This document shows positions 38,579 through 47,312 of a stretch of 64,000 bases of DNA, in pieces. This stretch comes from Rhizobiaceae bacterium. Lineage in GTDB: Bacteria > Pseudomonadota > Alphaproteobacteria > Rhizobiales > Rhizobiaceae. Numbering within the stretch: position 1 is the first letter of the stretch; every line of letters starts with the position of its first letter. The notes below the pieces were generated by a model. It had not been told where the DNA came from. It did not search any database and was given only the letters and a program-made list of their open reading frames with translations. Both the position numbers and the translations under genes were made by a program. The DNA is taken from positions 186,001 to 250,000 of the forward strand of contig JAMLJB010000001.1 of NCBI GenBank assembly GCA_023953835.1. The letters are read 5' to 3'.

Positions 38579-39415
38579 ATGTCCACCGTGGACGTTCGGG
38601 TGATGTCGCCCGCCGATGTTGAAACGCTCGTCGGCTGGGCCGGTGGTGAAGGCTGGAATCCCGGGAAATCGGACGGAGCCATGTTCCGATCCGCCGATCC
38701 CGACGGGTTCATAGGAACCTATGTCGGCGGCGAGCTGGCAGCCGGAATCGCGGCGATAGCCTATGGCGAATCGTATGGCTTCATCGGTCTCTACATCACT
38801 CGCGCAGATTTGCGCGGAAGGGGCTACGGCAAGCGTTTGTGGAACGCCGGGATTGGACGGTTGTCGGGACGAACTATAGGCCTCGACGCTGTTGAGGCCC
38901 AGGTCGAAAACTACCGGGCCAGCGCATTTCAGGAAGTCTATCGAACATTGCGATTTGCAGGCACTTTTCAACTTCGCGACCGACCCGCGCAAGTCCAGCT
39001 CGAAAACTGCAATTCATCCGACTTCGCCGAATTGGCGTCATTCGATCTCGAAGCTTTCGGTGCGGACCGCGAAACATTCCTCCGCAAATGGATATCGCGA
39101 CCACATCATTCAATTGCGGCCCTCAGCGAAGGAAGTATCGTCGGCTACGGCACGGTGAGACAGTGCCTCGAAGGATACAAGATCGGCCCTCTATTTGCGT
39201 GCCGGCCAGCAATTGCCGCCGAAATCTTCTTCGCCTTGTGCAAGGCGACAGACGGGTGCGTCTATATCGACGTCCCGGAATATCAGTCGGAATTCATCGA
39301 CTTGCTGGGCGCGCATGGATTGCGTTCCATTTTCCAGACCACTCGAATGTACCTGGGGGGGCTATTCGCCCCCAACAGTCGGGTTTTTGGGGTGACGACG
39401 CTGGAACTCGGATAA
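38579..39415 (+). CDS. GNAT family N-acetyltransferase (two-domain)
   Basis: 278 aa. The acetyl-CoA binding motif RGRGYGKRLW is at about residue 80 of an N-terminal GNAT domain; a second, GNAT-like half follows. This layout is seen in YitH/acetyltransf-18 type proteins that acetylate small amines or amino acids. It is the last gene of the importer operon, 5 bp after the racemase stop. Together with the racemase it may modify the imported compound, but the substrate is unknown. Confidence 0.85.
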   Translation: MSTVDVRVMSPADVETLVGWAGGEGWNPGKSDGAMFRSADPDGFIGTYVGGELAAGIAAIAYGESYGFIGLYITRADLRGRGYGKRLWNAGIGRLSGRTIGLDAVEAQVENYRASAFQEVYRTLRFAGTFQLRDRPAQVQLENCNSSDFAELASFDLEAFGADRETFLRKWISRPHHSIAALSEGSIVGYGTVRQCLEGYKIGPLFACRPAIAAEIFFALCKATDGCVYIDVPEYQSEFIDLLGAHGLRSIFQTTRMYLGGLFAPNSRVFGVTTLELG

Positions 39416-39451
39416 GCCTACCGAAGCATCACCAGTTGCAGGTCTTTGACC

Positions 39452-40039
39452 CTAGCCATCCGCTCGCGCAGCCATGGTCGCCTTTCCCCACCAGGCAAGA
39501 TCGTCGAAGGTATTCTTGAGCGACGGCAGCAGCACGTCTTCAATCGCCGACATCGGCTCGTTCTTACCGAGCGGCGAGACCGTCACGAAATCGCGCCCGC
39601 CTATATGGACAGCATTTCGCACAGGCACCATCTGCAACTCGATCGATATCGTTCGCAGATGTTCGAGTGCGCGCGCGCCGCCCATGCTACCGTAGGCGAC
39701 CGCTCCCATCGGCTTGTGGTTCCACTCCTTGTAGCATTGATCCAGCGCATTCTTCAGCGCCCCCGTGATGGAACGATTATATTCGGCGGTGATGAACAGA
39801 TAGCCGTCGAATTCGCCAACCTTCTGCTGCCATTTCACCGCGCGCTCATCCTTGGAAGGCATCCAGAGGTTTGACGCCGCTTCGTTGAAAAAGGGCAGGT
39901 CGAAATCCCGCAAGTCCACCAGTTCAAAGTCAAGGTCGGCGCGCTTCTTTGCATGCTCCAGCGCCCATTGCGCAGGCTTGTCGGCAAAGCGCGTGGCACG
40001 GGTCGAACCGATAATGATGGCAATCTTGGGCTTGGACAT
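39452..40039 (-). CDS. NADPH-dependent FMN reductase / flavodoxin-like quinone reductase
   Basis: 195 aa from the ATG at 40039, with AAGGAAAGAACTGGAG upstream. It begins MSKPKIAIIIGSTRATR, the FMN-phosphate loop of the ChrR/azoreductase group, followed by ITAEYNRSITGALKNALD, a typical FMN-binding segment. It likely reduces quinones, chromate or flavins. Monocistronic, convergent with the importer operon. The reading frame extends upstream to 40138 without conservation. Confidence 0.88.
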   Translation of the reverse strand: MSKPKIAIIIGSTRATRFADKPAQWALEHAKKRADLDFELVDLRDFDLPFFNEAASNLWMPSKDERAVKWQQKVGEFDGYLFITAEYNRSITGALKNALDQCYKEWNHKPMGAVAYGSMGGARALEHLRTISIELQMVPVRNAVHIGGRDFVTVSPLGKNEPMSAIEDVLLPSLKNTFDDLAWWGKATMAARADG

Positions 40040-40106
40040 TGCTGGCTCCAGTTCTTTCCTTGGGAGGATTGCAGACGAGGACCGCAGGGAGGAGCGGCCG
40101 AAGTGC

Positions 40107-40808
40107 CTATAAAGGCAATTCGGCCTGCCCTTCGTCAAGTGAAGTGATCACGTCCGCAGCCAACGCTCGTGTTATGCGCGTGTTCTGCGACAAGGCAGCA
40201 TAGTCGAGCCGGTTCACCACATTGATTGCCGCAGCCAGCGACCGCTCGATTCGCCTTACAATATACGCGACCGTATGCGGCTCCACTTCGATCTGCCGGT
40301 CGGCAAACAGCTTCGAGATCACGCCAGCAAGCAATGCGTCGTCCGGTTCATGTATCTCCACCACCGTTGCCGCCTTCAGGCGCGATGCGAGGTCCGGCAA
40401 TTCCACACCCCAAGCGCCGGGAAAGCGCCTTGCCGTCAGCAGAATGTGCGAATGCTGTTGTCGAGCTAGGTTGATCAGGTGAAAGAGCCCGGTCTGGTCG
40501 AGGCTACCGGAGTCGACATCATCCACCAGCCACGGGCCTGCCTCGCGCAATTGAGGAAGCCGCGTTTCGATTGCCGAAGCGTCGAGCGGCGATGCGCCGC
40601 TTCGCGACCTCCAGATTTCCGCAAGGTGGGATTTTCCGCTGCCGGCAGGACCGGCAAGCACGACCACCGGTCCCGGCCAGTCCGGCCAGCCGTCAACCAG
40701 CCTGACGGCTTCGGAATTGGCCTGGGTAACGACCAGATCGTCGCGCGAAAATGCCGGTTTCGCCGCAAGGTCCAGCGGCAGTTGCTGCGGCTCGGATGAA
40801 CTGCTCAT
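40107..40808 (-). CDS. hdaA: DnaA-related regulator HdaA
   Basis: 233 aa AAA+ protein with the beta-clamp binding motif QLPLDL at residues 9-14, Walker A GPAGSGKS at 53-60 and the sensor region near FPGAWG. Hda/HdaA binds the replication clamp and stimulates ATP hydrolysis on DnaA, preventing over-initiation; in Caulobacter HdaA does this. It overlaps the end of the PerM-like gene by 4 bp, so it is the last gene of a lipid synthase/transporter operon. Confidence 0.9.
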   Translation of the reverse strand: MSSSSEPQQLPLDLAAKPAFSRDDLVVTQANSEAVRLVDGWPDWPGPVVVLAGPAGSGKSHLAEIWRSRSGASPLDASAIETRLPQLREAGPWLVDDVDSGSLDQTGLFHLINLARQQHSHILLTARRFPGAWGVELPDLASRLKAATVVEIHEPDDALLAGVISKLFADRQIEVEPHTVAYIVRRIERSLAAAINVVNRLDYAALSQNTRITRALAADVITSLDEGQAELPL

Positions 40809-42013
40809 CGCCGTTCGGGCTTCGTTGTCCTGACGGATCTTTTCTTCGCTGTCTCTGCTTCGAGTACCTCGACGCGTACCACTTCGATTTGATCCCGGGC
40901 CGCGTGACCCGTGTAAAGCGGAGATTCAAGGTAACGGGAGATCCCAAACCGGATCAGCACGGCAATCGCCGCAGCCGCCGGGACCGCGACGAGCAGGCCG
41001 ACGAACCCGAAAAGAGCGCTGAACGCAAACAGTGCGAACATAAGCCAGACCGGATGGAGTCCGACGCTTTTGCCGACAAGGCGCGGTTGCAGGATATTGC
41101 CCTCGATGAACTGCCCGGCAAAGAACACGCAGGCGACTGCGACAACCATGTACCAGTCAGGCCAGAACTGCACGAAAGCAATGCCGAGCGAAAGCGCAAG
41201 CCCGGTCAGCGATCCAACATAGGGAATAAAGGAGATGAGGCCCGCGAAAAGGCCTATCAGAATGGCAAAGTTCAGTCCGACCACCGTCAGTCCGATTGCA
41301 TAGATGGCACCGAGGATGAGGCAAAGCGTACCCTGACCGCGCACGAACCCAGCCGTCGCGCTGTTGATGTCACGCGCGATCTGTCGGACTGTCTGCACAT
41401 GATCCCGCGGCACCCAACTGTCCACCACCGAAATCATGCGATCCCAGTCGAGCAGCATGTAAAAGGCCACAACAGGGGTCACGACGAACAGGCTGGCGAT
41501 GGAAAAGAGCCTGACGCTCGAACTCCAGATCGACTGGAACACAGTCGAGACAATGCCGACACTCGACGTCAAGAGGGAATTCAGCCCTTCACTCAGCGTC
41601 GATGGATCGACACCAAAATTGCGTTTCAGCCACTCCGGATTGAAATTGGTCACAAGCTCCTGAAGCTGCGTGAGATATTGCGGCACGCGGACCGCAAAGT
41701 CCGCGAGCTGTGAAGACAGAAGCGGTATCAGAATGACCAGTCCGAGCACCACAAGGATCAGGAACGCAAACAGTATGATGACGGTAGCCATGAGTCGCGA
41801 GAGGCCGAGCCGTTCCAACCGATCCGCTACCGGATCAAGGAAGTAGGCCAGCGCGAGCCCCGCGATAAACGGCAGGAGCACATCGCTGAACACGTAGAGA
41901 AACAGCGCAAAAAGCGCCGCTGCCAACAGCCAGAATCGTATCTGGCGGCGGAATGCGAGGCTTAGTGCAGCCTCGGCAAGGGCATCATCGGCTGGAGGGC
42001 GCGTTTTCGCCAT
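40805..42013 (-). CDS. AI-2E family transporter (PerM-like)
   Basis: 402 aa with eight predicted transmembrane helices, the family signature GLISFIPYVGSLTGL in the C-terminal half, and the polar-then-hydrophobic N-terminus usual for PerM. Members include autoinducer-2 exporters and Na+/H+ antiporters, so the substrate is not fixed. It overlaps its upstream neighbour by 29 bp and its downstream neighbour hdaA by 4 bp. Confidence 0.9.
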   Translation of the reverse strand: MAKTRPPADDALAEAALSLAFRRQIRFWLLAAALFALFLYVFSDVLLPFIAGLALAYFLDPVADRLERLGLSRLMATVIILFAFLILVVLGLVILIPLLSSQLADFAVRVPQYLTQLQELVTNFNPEWLKRNFGVDPSTLSEGLNSLLTSSVGIVSTVFQSIWSSSVRLFSIASLFVVTPVVAFYMLLDWDRMISVVDSWVPRDHVQTVRQIARDINSATAGFVRGQGTLCLILGAIYAIGLTVVGLNFAILIGLFAGLISFIPYVGSLTGLALSLGIAFVQFWPDWYMVVAVACVFFAGQFIEGNILQPRLVGKSVGLHPVWLMFALFAFSALFGFVGLLVAVPAAAAIAVLIRFGISRYLESPLYTGHAARDQIEVVRVEVLEAETAKKRSVRTTKPERR

Positions 42014-42542
42014 TTGTTGTCATATGCCTCAACCAAGCCACGAGATAGGCAGCGGCGGATGCGATGGTCAAGAGGCCGCTCGCAGCAATCAGCATCGTCC
42101 GCATAATGCCGGTGTCCGCGCTGAAAGCCTGCTCGCCCAGTATGAATGCGGCGAGGACGATTTGAACCGTGGTGTTGGCCTTGGAGACCATGAGCGGCTT
42201 CATCTCGACCGGATTGCCCATGACCGACGACAAAAGCACGGCGCAAACGATGAGCGCATCCCGCGAAACGGCGGCGATCACAAGCCACAGCGGCAATTCG
42301 TTCAGGTAGCCCAGCACGATGAACACGCTAACGAGCAGCACCTTGTCGGCTACTGGATCAAGGTAACTGCCGAGCTTGGAAATCTGCCCGAAATGGCGTG
42401 CAATGAAGCCGTCCACGGCGTCCGAAAGGCCTGCAACGACGAAACCTGCAAACGCCCACCCCCATTGTTCGATGAGCAGGGCATAGACCACAACCGGCAC
42501 AAGCAGAAATCTGAGGATGGTGATGAAGTTGGGTATGGTCAA
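41985..42542 (-). CDS. CDP-alcohol phosphatidyltransferase (PgsA-like)
   Basis: About 185 aa if the TTG at 42542 is used, five bases after GGGGAG; this gives the family's usual beginning MTIPNFITILRFLLVP. Longer starts at 42590 or 42719 add non-conserved residues. The signature is DAVDGFIARHFGQISKLGSY and then LDPVAD, with the conserved metal aspartates. Such enzymes make phosphatidylglycerophosphate or other anionic lipids. It diverges from purM and starts an operon with perM and hdaA. Confidence 0.85.
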   Translation of the reverse strand: MTIPNFITILRFLLVPVVVYALLIEQWGWAFAGFVVAGLSDAVDGFIARHFGQISKLGSYLDPVADKVLLVSVFIVLGYLNELPLWLVIAAVSRDALIVCAVLLSSVMGNPVEMKPLMVSKANTTVQIVLAAFILGEQAFSADTGIMRTMLIAASGLLTIASAAAYLVAWLRHMTTNGENAPSSR

Positions 42543-42717
42543 CGACGCTCCCCGCAATTCTCCGTTTGTGACCGATATGGTCGAGCGCATGCGGCGAGGC
42601 AAGTGGTCCACCAGCCCGAAGACATTTATCCATTGCCCATGGCTCGTGTTTTGTTGAAGCTCGCGCCGGTTCGTGCAAATAGCGCGGCAGGAAACAGGAA
42701 CCGGGCGGCGAGGCACC

Positions 42718-43782
42718 ATGCAGAAGACAAAGAATGGACTGACCTATGCCGATGCAGGCGTCGACATCGATGCCGGCAACCTTATGGTGGAAAAGATCAA
42801 GCCGCTGGTGCGGGCGACCCGGCGTCCCGGCGCAGACGGTGAGATTGGCGGATTTGGTGGCTTGTTCGACCTGAAGGCTGCGGGTTTCACCGATCCGGTC
42901 CTCGTTGCCGCGAATGACGGCGTCGGCACCAAACTCAAGATCGCCATCGACGCAGGCAAGCACGACACGATCGGCATCGATCTCGTTGCAATGTGCGTCA
43001 ACGACCTCGTGGTGCAAGGCGCGGAGCCGTTGTTTTTCCTCGACTATTTCGCGACCGGCAAGCTCGACCCCGACCAGGGCGTCGCCATCGTTGAAGGCAT
43101 TGCAGAAGGCTGCCGACAGGCAGGTTGCGCGCTGATCGGCGGCGAAACGGCGGAGATGCCGGGCATGTACCGCGAAGGTGACTACGACCTCGCGGGATTT
43201 GCAGTCGGCGCTGCAGAGCGCGGGCAATTGCTGCCGACCGACGATATCGTCGAAGGCGACGTGCTGCTCGGCCTTGCGTCCTCGGGGGTGCATTCCAACG
43301 GCTTTTCCCTTGTCCGCCGAATCGTGTCCACAAGTGGCCTCGACTGGGGCGACAAGGCTCCTTTCGCTGCCGGCGAAACGCTGGGCGAGGCGCTGCTGGA
43401 GCCGACGCGCATCTATGTGCGTTCGATCCTCAAGGCGATCCGGTCGACGCATGGCATCAAGGCCCTTGCGCACATCACAGGTGGCGGATTTCCCGATAAT
43501 ATACCCCGCGTCCTGCCCAAGGACTTTTCCGCCGAGATCGATCTCGAAACCATCGAGGTTCCTCCGGTATTTTCGTGGCTGGCAAAGACGGGAGGGGTAG
43601 CGCCGGAGGAGATGATGCGGACCTTCAACTGTGGCATCGGCATGGTCATAGCAGTTGCCAGCGGACAGGCGGCCCAGGTCGCCGCCGTACTCCAGGAAAC
43701 AGGCGAAACGGTTACGCCGATCGGGCGCATTGTCCCGCGCCGGGAAACTGGCGTCATCTATCGCGGAGCGATCGGGCTATGA
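42718..43782 (+). CDS. purM: phosphoribosylformylglycinamidine cyclo-ligase (AIR synthetase)
   Basis: 354 aa from the ATG at 42718 with GGCGAGG upstream. The AIR synthetase motifs GVGTKLKIA and [20 protein letters not shown] are at residues ~70-105. Fifth step of purine synthesis (FGAM to AIR). Its TGA overlaps the purN ATG as ATGA. It diverges from the CDP-alcohol transferase. Confidence 0.97.
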   Translation: MQKTKNGLTYADAGVDIDAGNLMVEKIKPLVRATRRPGADGEIGGFGGLFDLKAAGFTDPVLVAANDGVGTKLKIAIDAGKHDTIGIDLVAMCVNDLVVQGAEPLFFLDYFATGKLDPDQGVAIVEGIAEGCRQAGCALIGGETAEMPGMYREGDYDLAGFAVGAAERGQLLPTDDIVEGDVLLGLASSGVHSNGFSLVRRIVSTSGLDWGDKAPFAAGETLGEALLEPTRIYVRSILKAIRSTHGIKALAHITGGGFPDNIPRVLPKDFSAEIDLETIEVPPVFSWLAKTGGVAPEEMMRTFNCGIGMVIAVASGQAAQVAAVLQETGETVTPIGRIVPRRETGVIYRGAIGL

Positions 43783-44483
43783 CCGAGCGTAAACGCATTG
43801 CGGTGCTTATTTCGGGACGTGGGTCGAACATGGGGGCCCTCGTTGAGGCCGCCTCCGAGCAGGACTATCCGGCTGAGATCGTTTGCGTCATTTCCGACCA
43901 GGCGGATGCGGCAGGGCTGCATTTCGCTTCCTCGCGCGGCATTCCCACGCTGGTGGTGGCGCGCAGGGATTTCGCATCCAAGGAAGCGCACGATGCCGCC
44001 ATCGATTCGCACCTTGCCGCCTTCAGGACCGACATTGTTGCGCTTGCAGGCTATATGCGCCTGCTTACAGCGGAATTCGTGCAGAAGTGGCAGGGTCGCA
44101 TGATCAATATCCACCCTGCTCTGCTGCCTTTGTTCAAGGGCCTCAACACGCATCGCCGCGCATTGGATGCCGGCATGCGCGTTCATGGCTGCACGGTGCA
44201 TTTCGTCACCGCCGACATGGACGATGGCCCGATCATCGCACAGGCGGCTGTGCCCGTTCTCCACGATGACACCGAAACCGCCCTGTCCGCGCGAGTGCTC
44301 CGGATGGAACACCGCATCTATCCGACCGCGTTGCGACTTGTCGCCGAGGGAAAGGCGCGAATGGAACAGGGTCGCACCGTGTTCGAGGGTTTTGACGAGT
44401 ACGGAGCCGACGCGGCCGTTTCCGCACCCGATCCCCTGCCCGACCTGCCTGACCTCGAACAGCTCGCGCGTGTGACGCCCTGA
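43779..44483 (+). CDS. purN: phosphoribosylglycinamide formyltransferase
   Basis: 234 aa, with the phosphate-binding GRGSN at residues 13-17, the catalytic N and H in [14 protein letters not shown] and the catalytic aspartate region DMDDGPII. It transfers a formyl group from 10-formyl-THF to GAR. Co-translated with purM by ATGA overlap. The C-terminus is longer than in E. coli (212 aa) by about 20 residues. gmk converges on it 9 bp later. Confidence 0.97.
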   Translation: MTERKRIAVLISGRGSNMGALVEAASEQDYPAEIVCVISDQADAAGLHFASSRGIPTLVVARRDFASKEAHDAAIDSHLAAFRTDIVALAGYMRLLTAEFVQKWQGRMINIHPALLPLFKGLNTHRRALDAGMRVHGCTVHFVTADMDDGPIIAQAAVPVLHDDTETALSARVLRMEHRIYPTALRLVAEGKARMEQGRTVFEGFDEYGADAAVSAPDPLPDLPDLEQLARVTP

Positions 44484-44492
44484 GGCGGCTTT

Positions 44493-45149
44493 CTAGATTG
44501 TCTCGTCCAGCAGGCCGTTGACGAAATCGAACAGGCCGGGACGCCTGTCCCGGCGCAGGCGCTCGGCGATCACGATGGCACGCACCTCACTATAGGCACG
44601 GTCAAGATCGTCATTGATGATGATGTAGTCGTATTCGGTCCATTGCTGGATTTCCGACCGGGCATTCTTCAACCGCCGGGTTATATCATCTTCCGTGTTT
44701 TCGGCGCGGCGCTTGAGGCGCTGAACGAGTTCCGCCATGCGCGGCGGCAACACGAAGACCGACACCACGTCGGCAGGAATTTTGTCACGCATCTGGGCCG
44801 CACCCTGCCAGTCTATGTCGAAAAGCATGTCCTGCCCTTTCGACATAGCGTATTCGACCGGCTCGCGCGGTGTGGCGTAAAAATTGCCGTGAACCTCCGC
44901 CCATTCCAGCAACTGGTCGCTATCGCGCATCTGATCGAACTGACGCTTGGTGATGAAATGGTAGTGCACGCCGTCAATTTCGCTGGGGCGGCGCTCACGC
45001 GTCGTAACGCTGATCGAAAGCGACATGCCAAGCGTTTTGTCCTCGAGAAGATTTCGCGCAATTGTCGACTTACCAGCCCCCGAAGGCGACGAGATGACGA
45101 GCATCAGGCCGCGCCTTGCAATGGGCAGCATTTGGGGCATTTGCGGCAT
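44493..45149 (-). CDS. gmk: guanylate kinase
   Basis: 218 aa; phosphorylates GMP to GDP. P-loop [10 protein letters not shown] near residue 20, GMP-binding [21 protein letters not shown], and DIDWQGA. The ATG at 45149 has GGAG six bases upstream, lying at the end of yicC, so the two genes are coupled. Confidence 0.96.
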   Translation of the reverse strand: MPQMPQMLPIARRGLMLVISSPSGAGKSTIARNLLEDKTLGMSLSISVTTRERRPSEIDGVHYHFITKRQFDQMRDSDQLLEWAEVHGNFYATPREPVEYAMSKGQDMLFDIDWQGAAQMRDKIPADVVSVFVLPPRMAELVQRLKRRAENTEDDITRRLKNARSEIQQWTEYDYIIINDDLDRAYSEVRAIVIAERLRRDRRPGLFDFVNGLLDETI

Positions 45150-45152
45150 CCA

Positions 45153-46049
45153 CTACTCCAGATTCTGGACCTGCTCGCGGAATTGATCCACCAAGGCCTT
45201 CAGGTCAAGCCCGATTGCAGTGAGCGATGCCGCATTTGACTTCGAACACAGCGTGTTCGCTTCGCGATTGAGTTCCTGCGCCAGAAAGTCGAGACGTCGG
45301 CCCACCACGCCGCCCGCATCAAGAAGCGTGCGCGCAGCCGCAACGTGCGTTTTGAGGCGATCAAGCTCTTCTCGAATATCTGCCTTCGTCGCCAGCAGCA
45401 TGGCTTCCGCGTGAAGCCGCTGTTCGTCGAAACTGCCGCCGGACGTGTCCATCAGCAATCTCACCTGCTCCGCCAGCCTTTCCCGGATCGCCGATGGCTC
45501 GCGCGCCGGATCGGCTTCCGCCCTGTCGGCCAACAGCGCTATCGCATCGAGATGGCTATTCAGGACTACGGCCAGGGATTTGCCTTCATCGCGGCGCGCA
45601 GCCTCCAGTCCTTCCAAGGAGGTTTCAAGGACGGCAAGCGCCCCCGCATCGGCGATTGCGCGGTCCTCGTCGGATTCAAGCGGTTCGGGTATGTCCAGCA
45701 CGCCACGCAGGCCGAGCAGGCCGTCGGCGCGCGCCGGTGCAGCGCCGAACTGATTTTCCAATCGCTGTGCAAGTTCGGCCACGTCCCGAAGGAAGGTTTC
45801 GTTGACGATCGGCTGCACTTGCAGTTGCGCGGGGCGCACCAGCGTAAGCAATGCCTGAAACGTGCCGCGAGAAAACCGCTTCTGGAGAGCTTGCCGCACG
45901 GCGGCTTCCAGCCGCTCCTGTCCGGGCGGCAGACGCAGCCGCATTTCCAGCGACTTGCCATTCACCGACTTCACTTCCCATGTGACGGTCGTCCCGCGGA
46001 CATCACCCGCCGCACGAGAAAAGCCGGTCATACTCTGCAAGTTTGCCAA
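45153..46049 (-). CDS. yicC: YicC family protein (RNase YicC, DUF1732)
   Basis: 298 aa with the family opening SMTGF at residues 6-10, central GxxDIPEP-like segment (LGLRGVLDIPEP), and the C-terminal signature GRRLDFLAQELNREANTLCSKS. The E. coli protein was shown to be an endoribonuclease. The start is a TTG at 46049, six bases after GGAG; an ATG at 46031 would also keep the conserved MTGF. It is followed by gmk after 3 bp, an arrangement conserved in many bacteria. Confidence 0.93.
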   Translation of the reverse strand: MANLQSMTGFSRAAGDVRGTTVTWEVKSVNGKSLEMRLRLPPGQERLEAAVRQALQKRFSRGTFQALLTLVRPAQLQVQPIVNETFLRDVAELAQRLENQFGAAPARADGLLGLRGVLDIPEPLESDEDRAIADAGALAVLETSLEGLEAARRDEGKSLAVVLNSHLDAIALLADRAEADPAREPSAIRERLAEQVRLLMDTSGGSFDEQRLHAEAMLLATKADIREELDRLKTHVAAARTLLDAGGVVGRRLDFLAQELNREANTLCSKSNAASLTAIGLDLKALVDQFREQVQNLE

Positions 46050-46075
46050 ATTGGTCTCCGGAATTGCCCGCGAGC

Positions 46076-47230
46076 CTACTGCTGCGGCTCGTCCGCAGGC
46101 GCACCCTGCTGCTTCTGGATGGCACGCCAGCGAGCGACATTTTTGTTGTGCTCTTCCAGCGTCTCCGCAAATACATGCCCGCCATCGCCCGACGCGACAA
46201 AATAGAGATCGTTTGTCCTTGCGGGATTGGCGACGGCTTCAAGCGCGGCCCGGCCCGGATTTGCAATCGGGGTCGGCGGCAGGCCTTCTATGACATAGGT
46301 ATTGTAGGGCGTGGGCTTCTGGATGTCCGACTGGTAGATCGGGCGATCCGCCGGTCGCCCTTGTCCGCCGAACAGGCCATAGAGGATCGTGGGATCGGAC
46401 TGCAGCCGCATTCCCTTCTTGAGCCGGTTGACGAAAACCGCAGCGACGAGGGGGCGTTCTTCCGCAATCCCCGTTTCCTTTTCCACGATTGAAGCGAGCG
46501 TGACGAAGTCGTTGATATTGCTGATCGGCAGGCCATCGGTTCGCTTCGCCCAGATCTCCTCGACAAGCGCCTTCTGGTCGGAAAGCATCTTGGCGACAAT
46601 GACCTTGCGTTCAGTGCCGCGCGTGAACCGCTGCGTATCAGCCGCGAGCGTCCCCTCAGCCGGCGTTTCGGACGGCAGATCGCCAGAGAGCTCCGGTGTA
46701 TCCGCGATCTTCTGCAATGCCTGCTCCACGGTCAGGCCCTCGGGTATGGTTATGGAATAGAGGACGGATTTGCCGCTCTGCATGAGATCCATGATCTCGC
46801 GCATCGATGAGCCGGGCTTGATCTCGTATTCCCCTGCTTTCAGAGCGCTCATATGGCCGCTGGCGCGGACGCCGAGTTGGAACACCTTTGCATTGCTGAT
46901 GATGCCTTCTTCCTCAAGGCCGTTGGATATCTGGTTCAAACCGGTGTTTGGCTTCACCAGAAACGTTCGTGTTTCCGTCGTCGGTCCCGGTGCGTTGAAT
47001 TCGTACTTGCCAAACCAGAGCGCCGCAAAGGCCGCAATCGCAGCAAGAACTGCAAATGAAATCAACAGGTTGAAGAATACGACGAAGCGGTTGCGTGAAT
47101 GACGCGAGCGCTTCGCCGTCTTGGAGGCCGCCTCCTGCCTCAAGGCTTCGCTGGCGGGCTTTGCAGTCGCGGTCGGCGGTACCGTCGCGCGACGCCCAAA
47201 TTCAACTTCGTTCGGTGAGTTGGTGCTCAT
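46076..47230 (-). CDS. mltG: endolytic transglycosylase MltG
   Basis: About 384 aa from the ATG at 47230. One transmembrane helix follows a cytoplasmic, basic N-terminus (RHSRNRFVVFFNLLISFAVL), then the LysM-like and catalytic domains. The catalytic glutamate is in LASIVEKETG, and the YNTYVIEGLPPTPIANPG segment is the family fingerprint. It cleaves nascent peptidoglycan and terminates glycan strand elongation. It follows fabF at 82 bp, a frequent neighbour pairing. Confidence 0.95.
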   Translation of the reverse strand: MSTNSPNEVEFGRRATVPPTATAKPASEALRQEAASKTAKRSRHSRNRFVVFFNLLISFAVLAAIAAFAALWFGKYEFNAPGPTTETRTFLVKPNTGLNQISNGLEEEGIISNAKVFQLGVRASGHMSALKAGEYEIKPGSSMREIMDLMQSGKSVLYSITIPEGLTVEQALQKIADTPELSGDLPSETPAEGTLAADTQRFTRGTERKVIVAKMLSDQKALVEEIWAKRTDGLPISNINDFVTLASIVEKETGIAEERPLVAAVFVNRLKKGMRLQSDPTILYGLFGGQGRPADRPIYQSDIQKPTPYNTYVIEGLPPTPIANPGRAALEAVANPARTNDLYFVASGDGGHVFAETLEEHNKNVARWRAIQKQQGAPADEPQQ

Positions 47231-47312
47231 CTCGCTATCCGCAAGTTCGAATCGGCTATGCCGGAATGCACATAAATTCATTGCCGCCAAAATTGGCGCG
47301 TGTGCGGCGATC

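Noticed and set aside
42358..43473. 371-aa open frame antisense to purM
   Set aside because: Overlaps the complete purM coding region and has no motif of its own.
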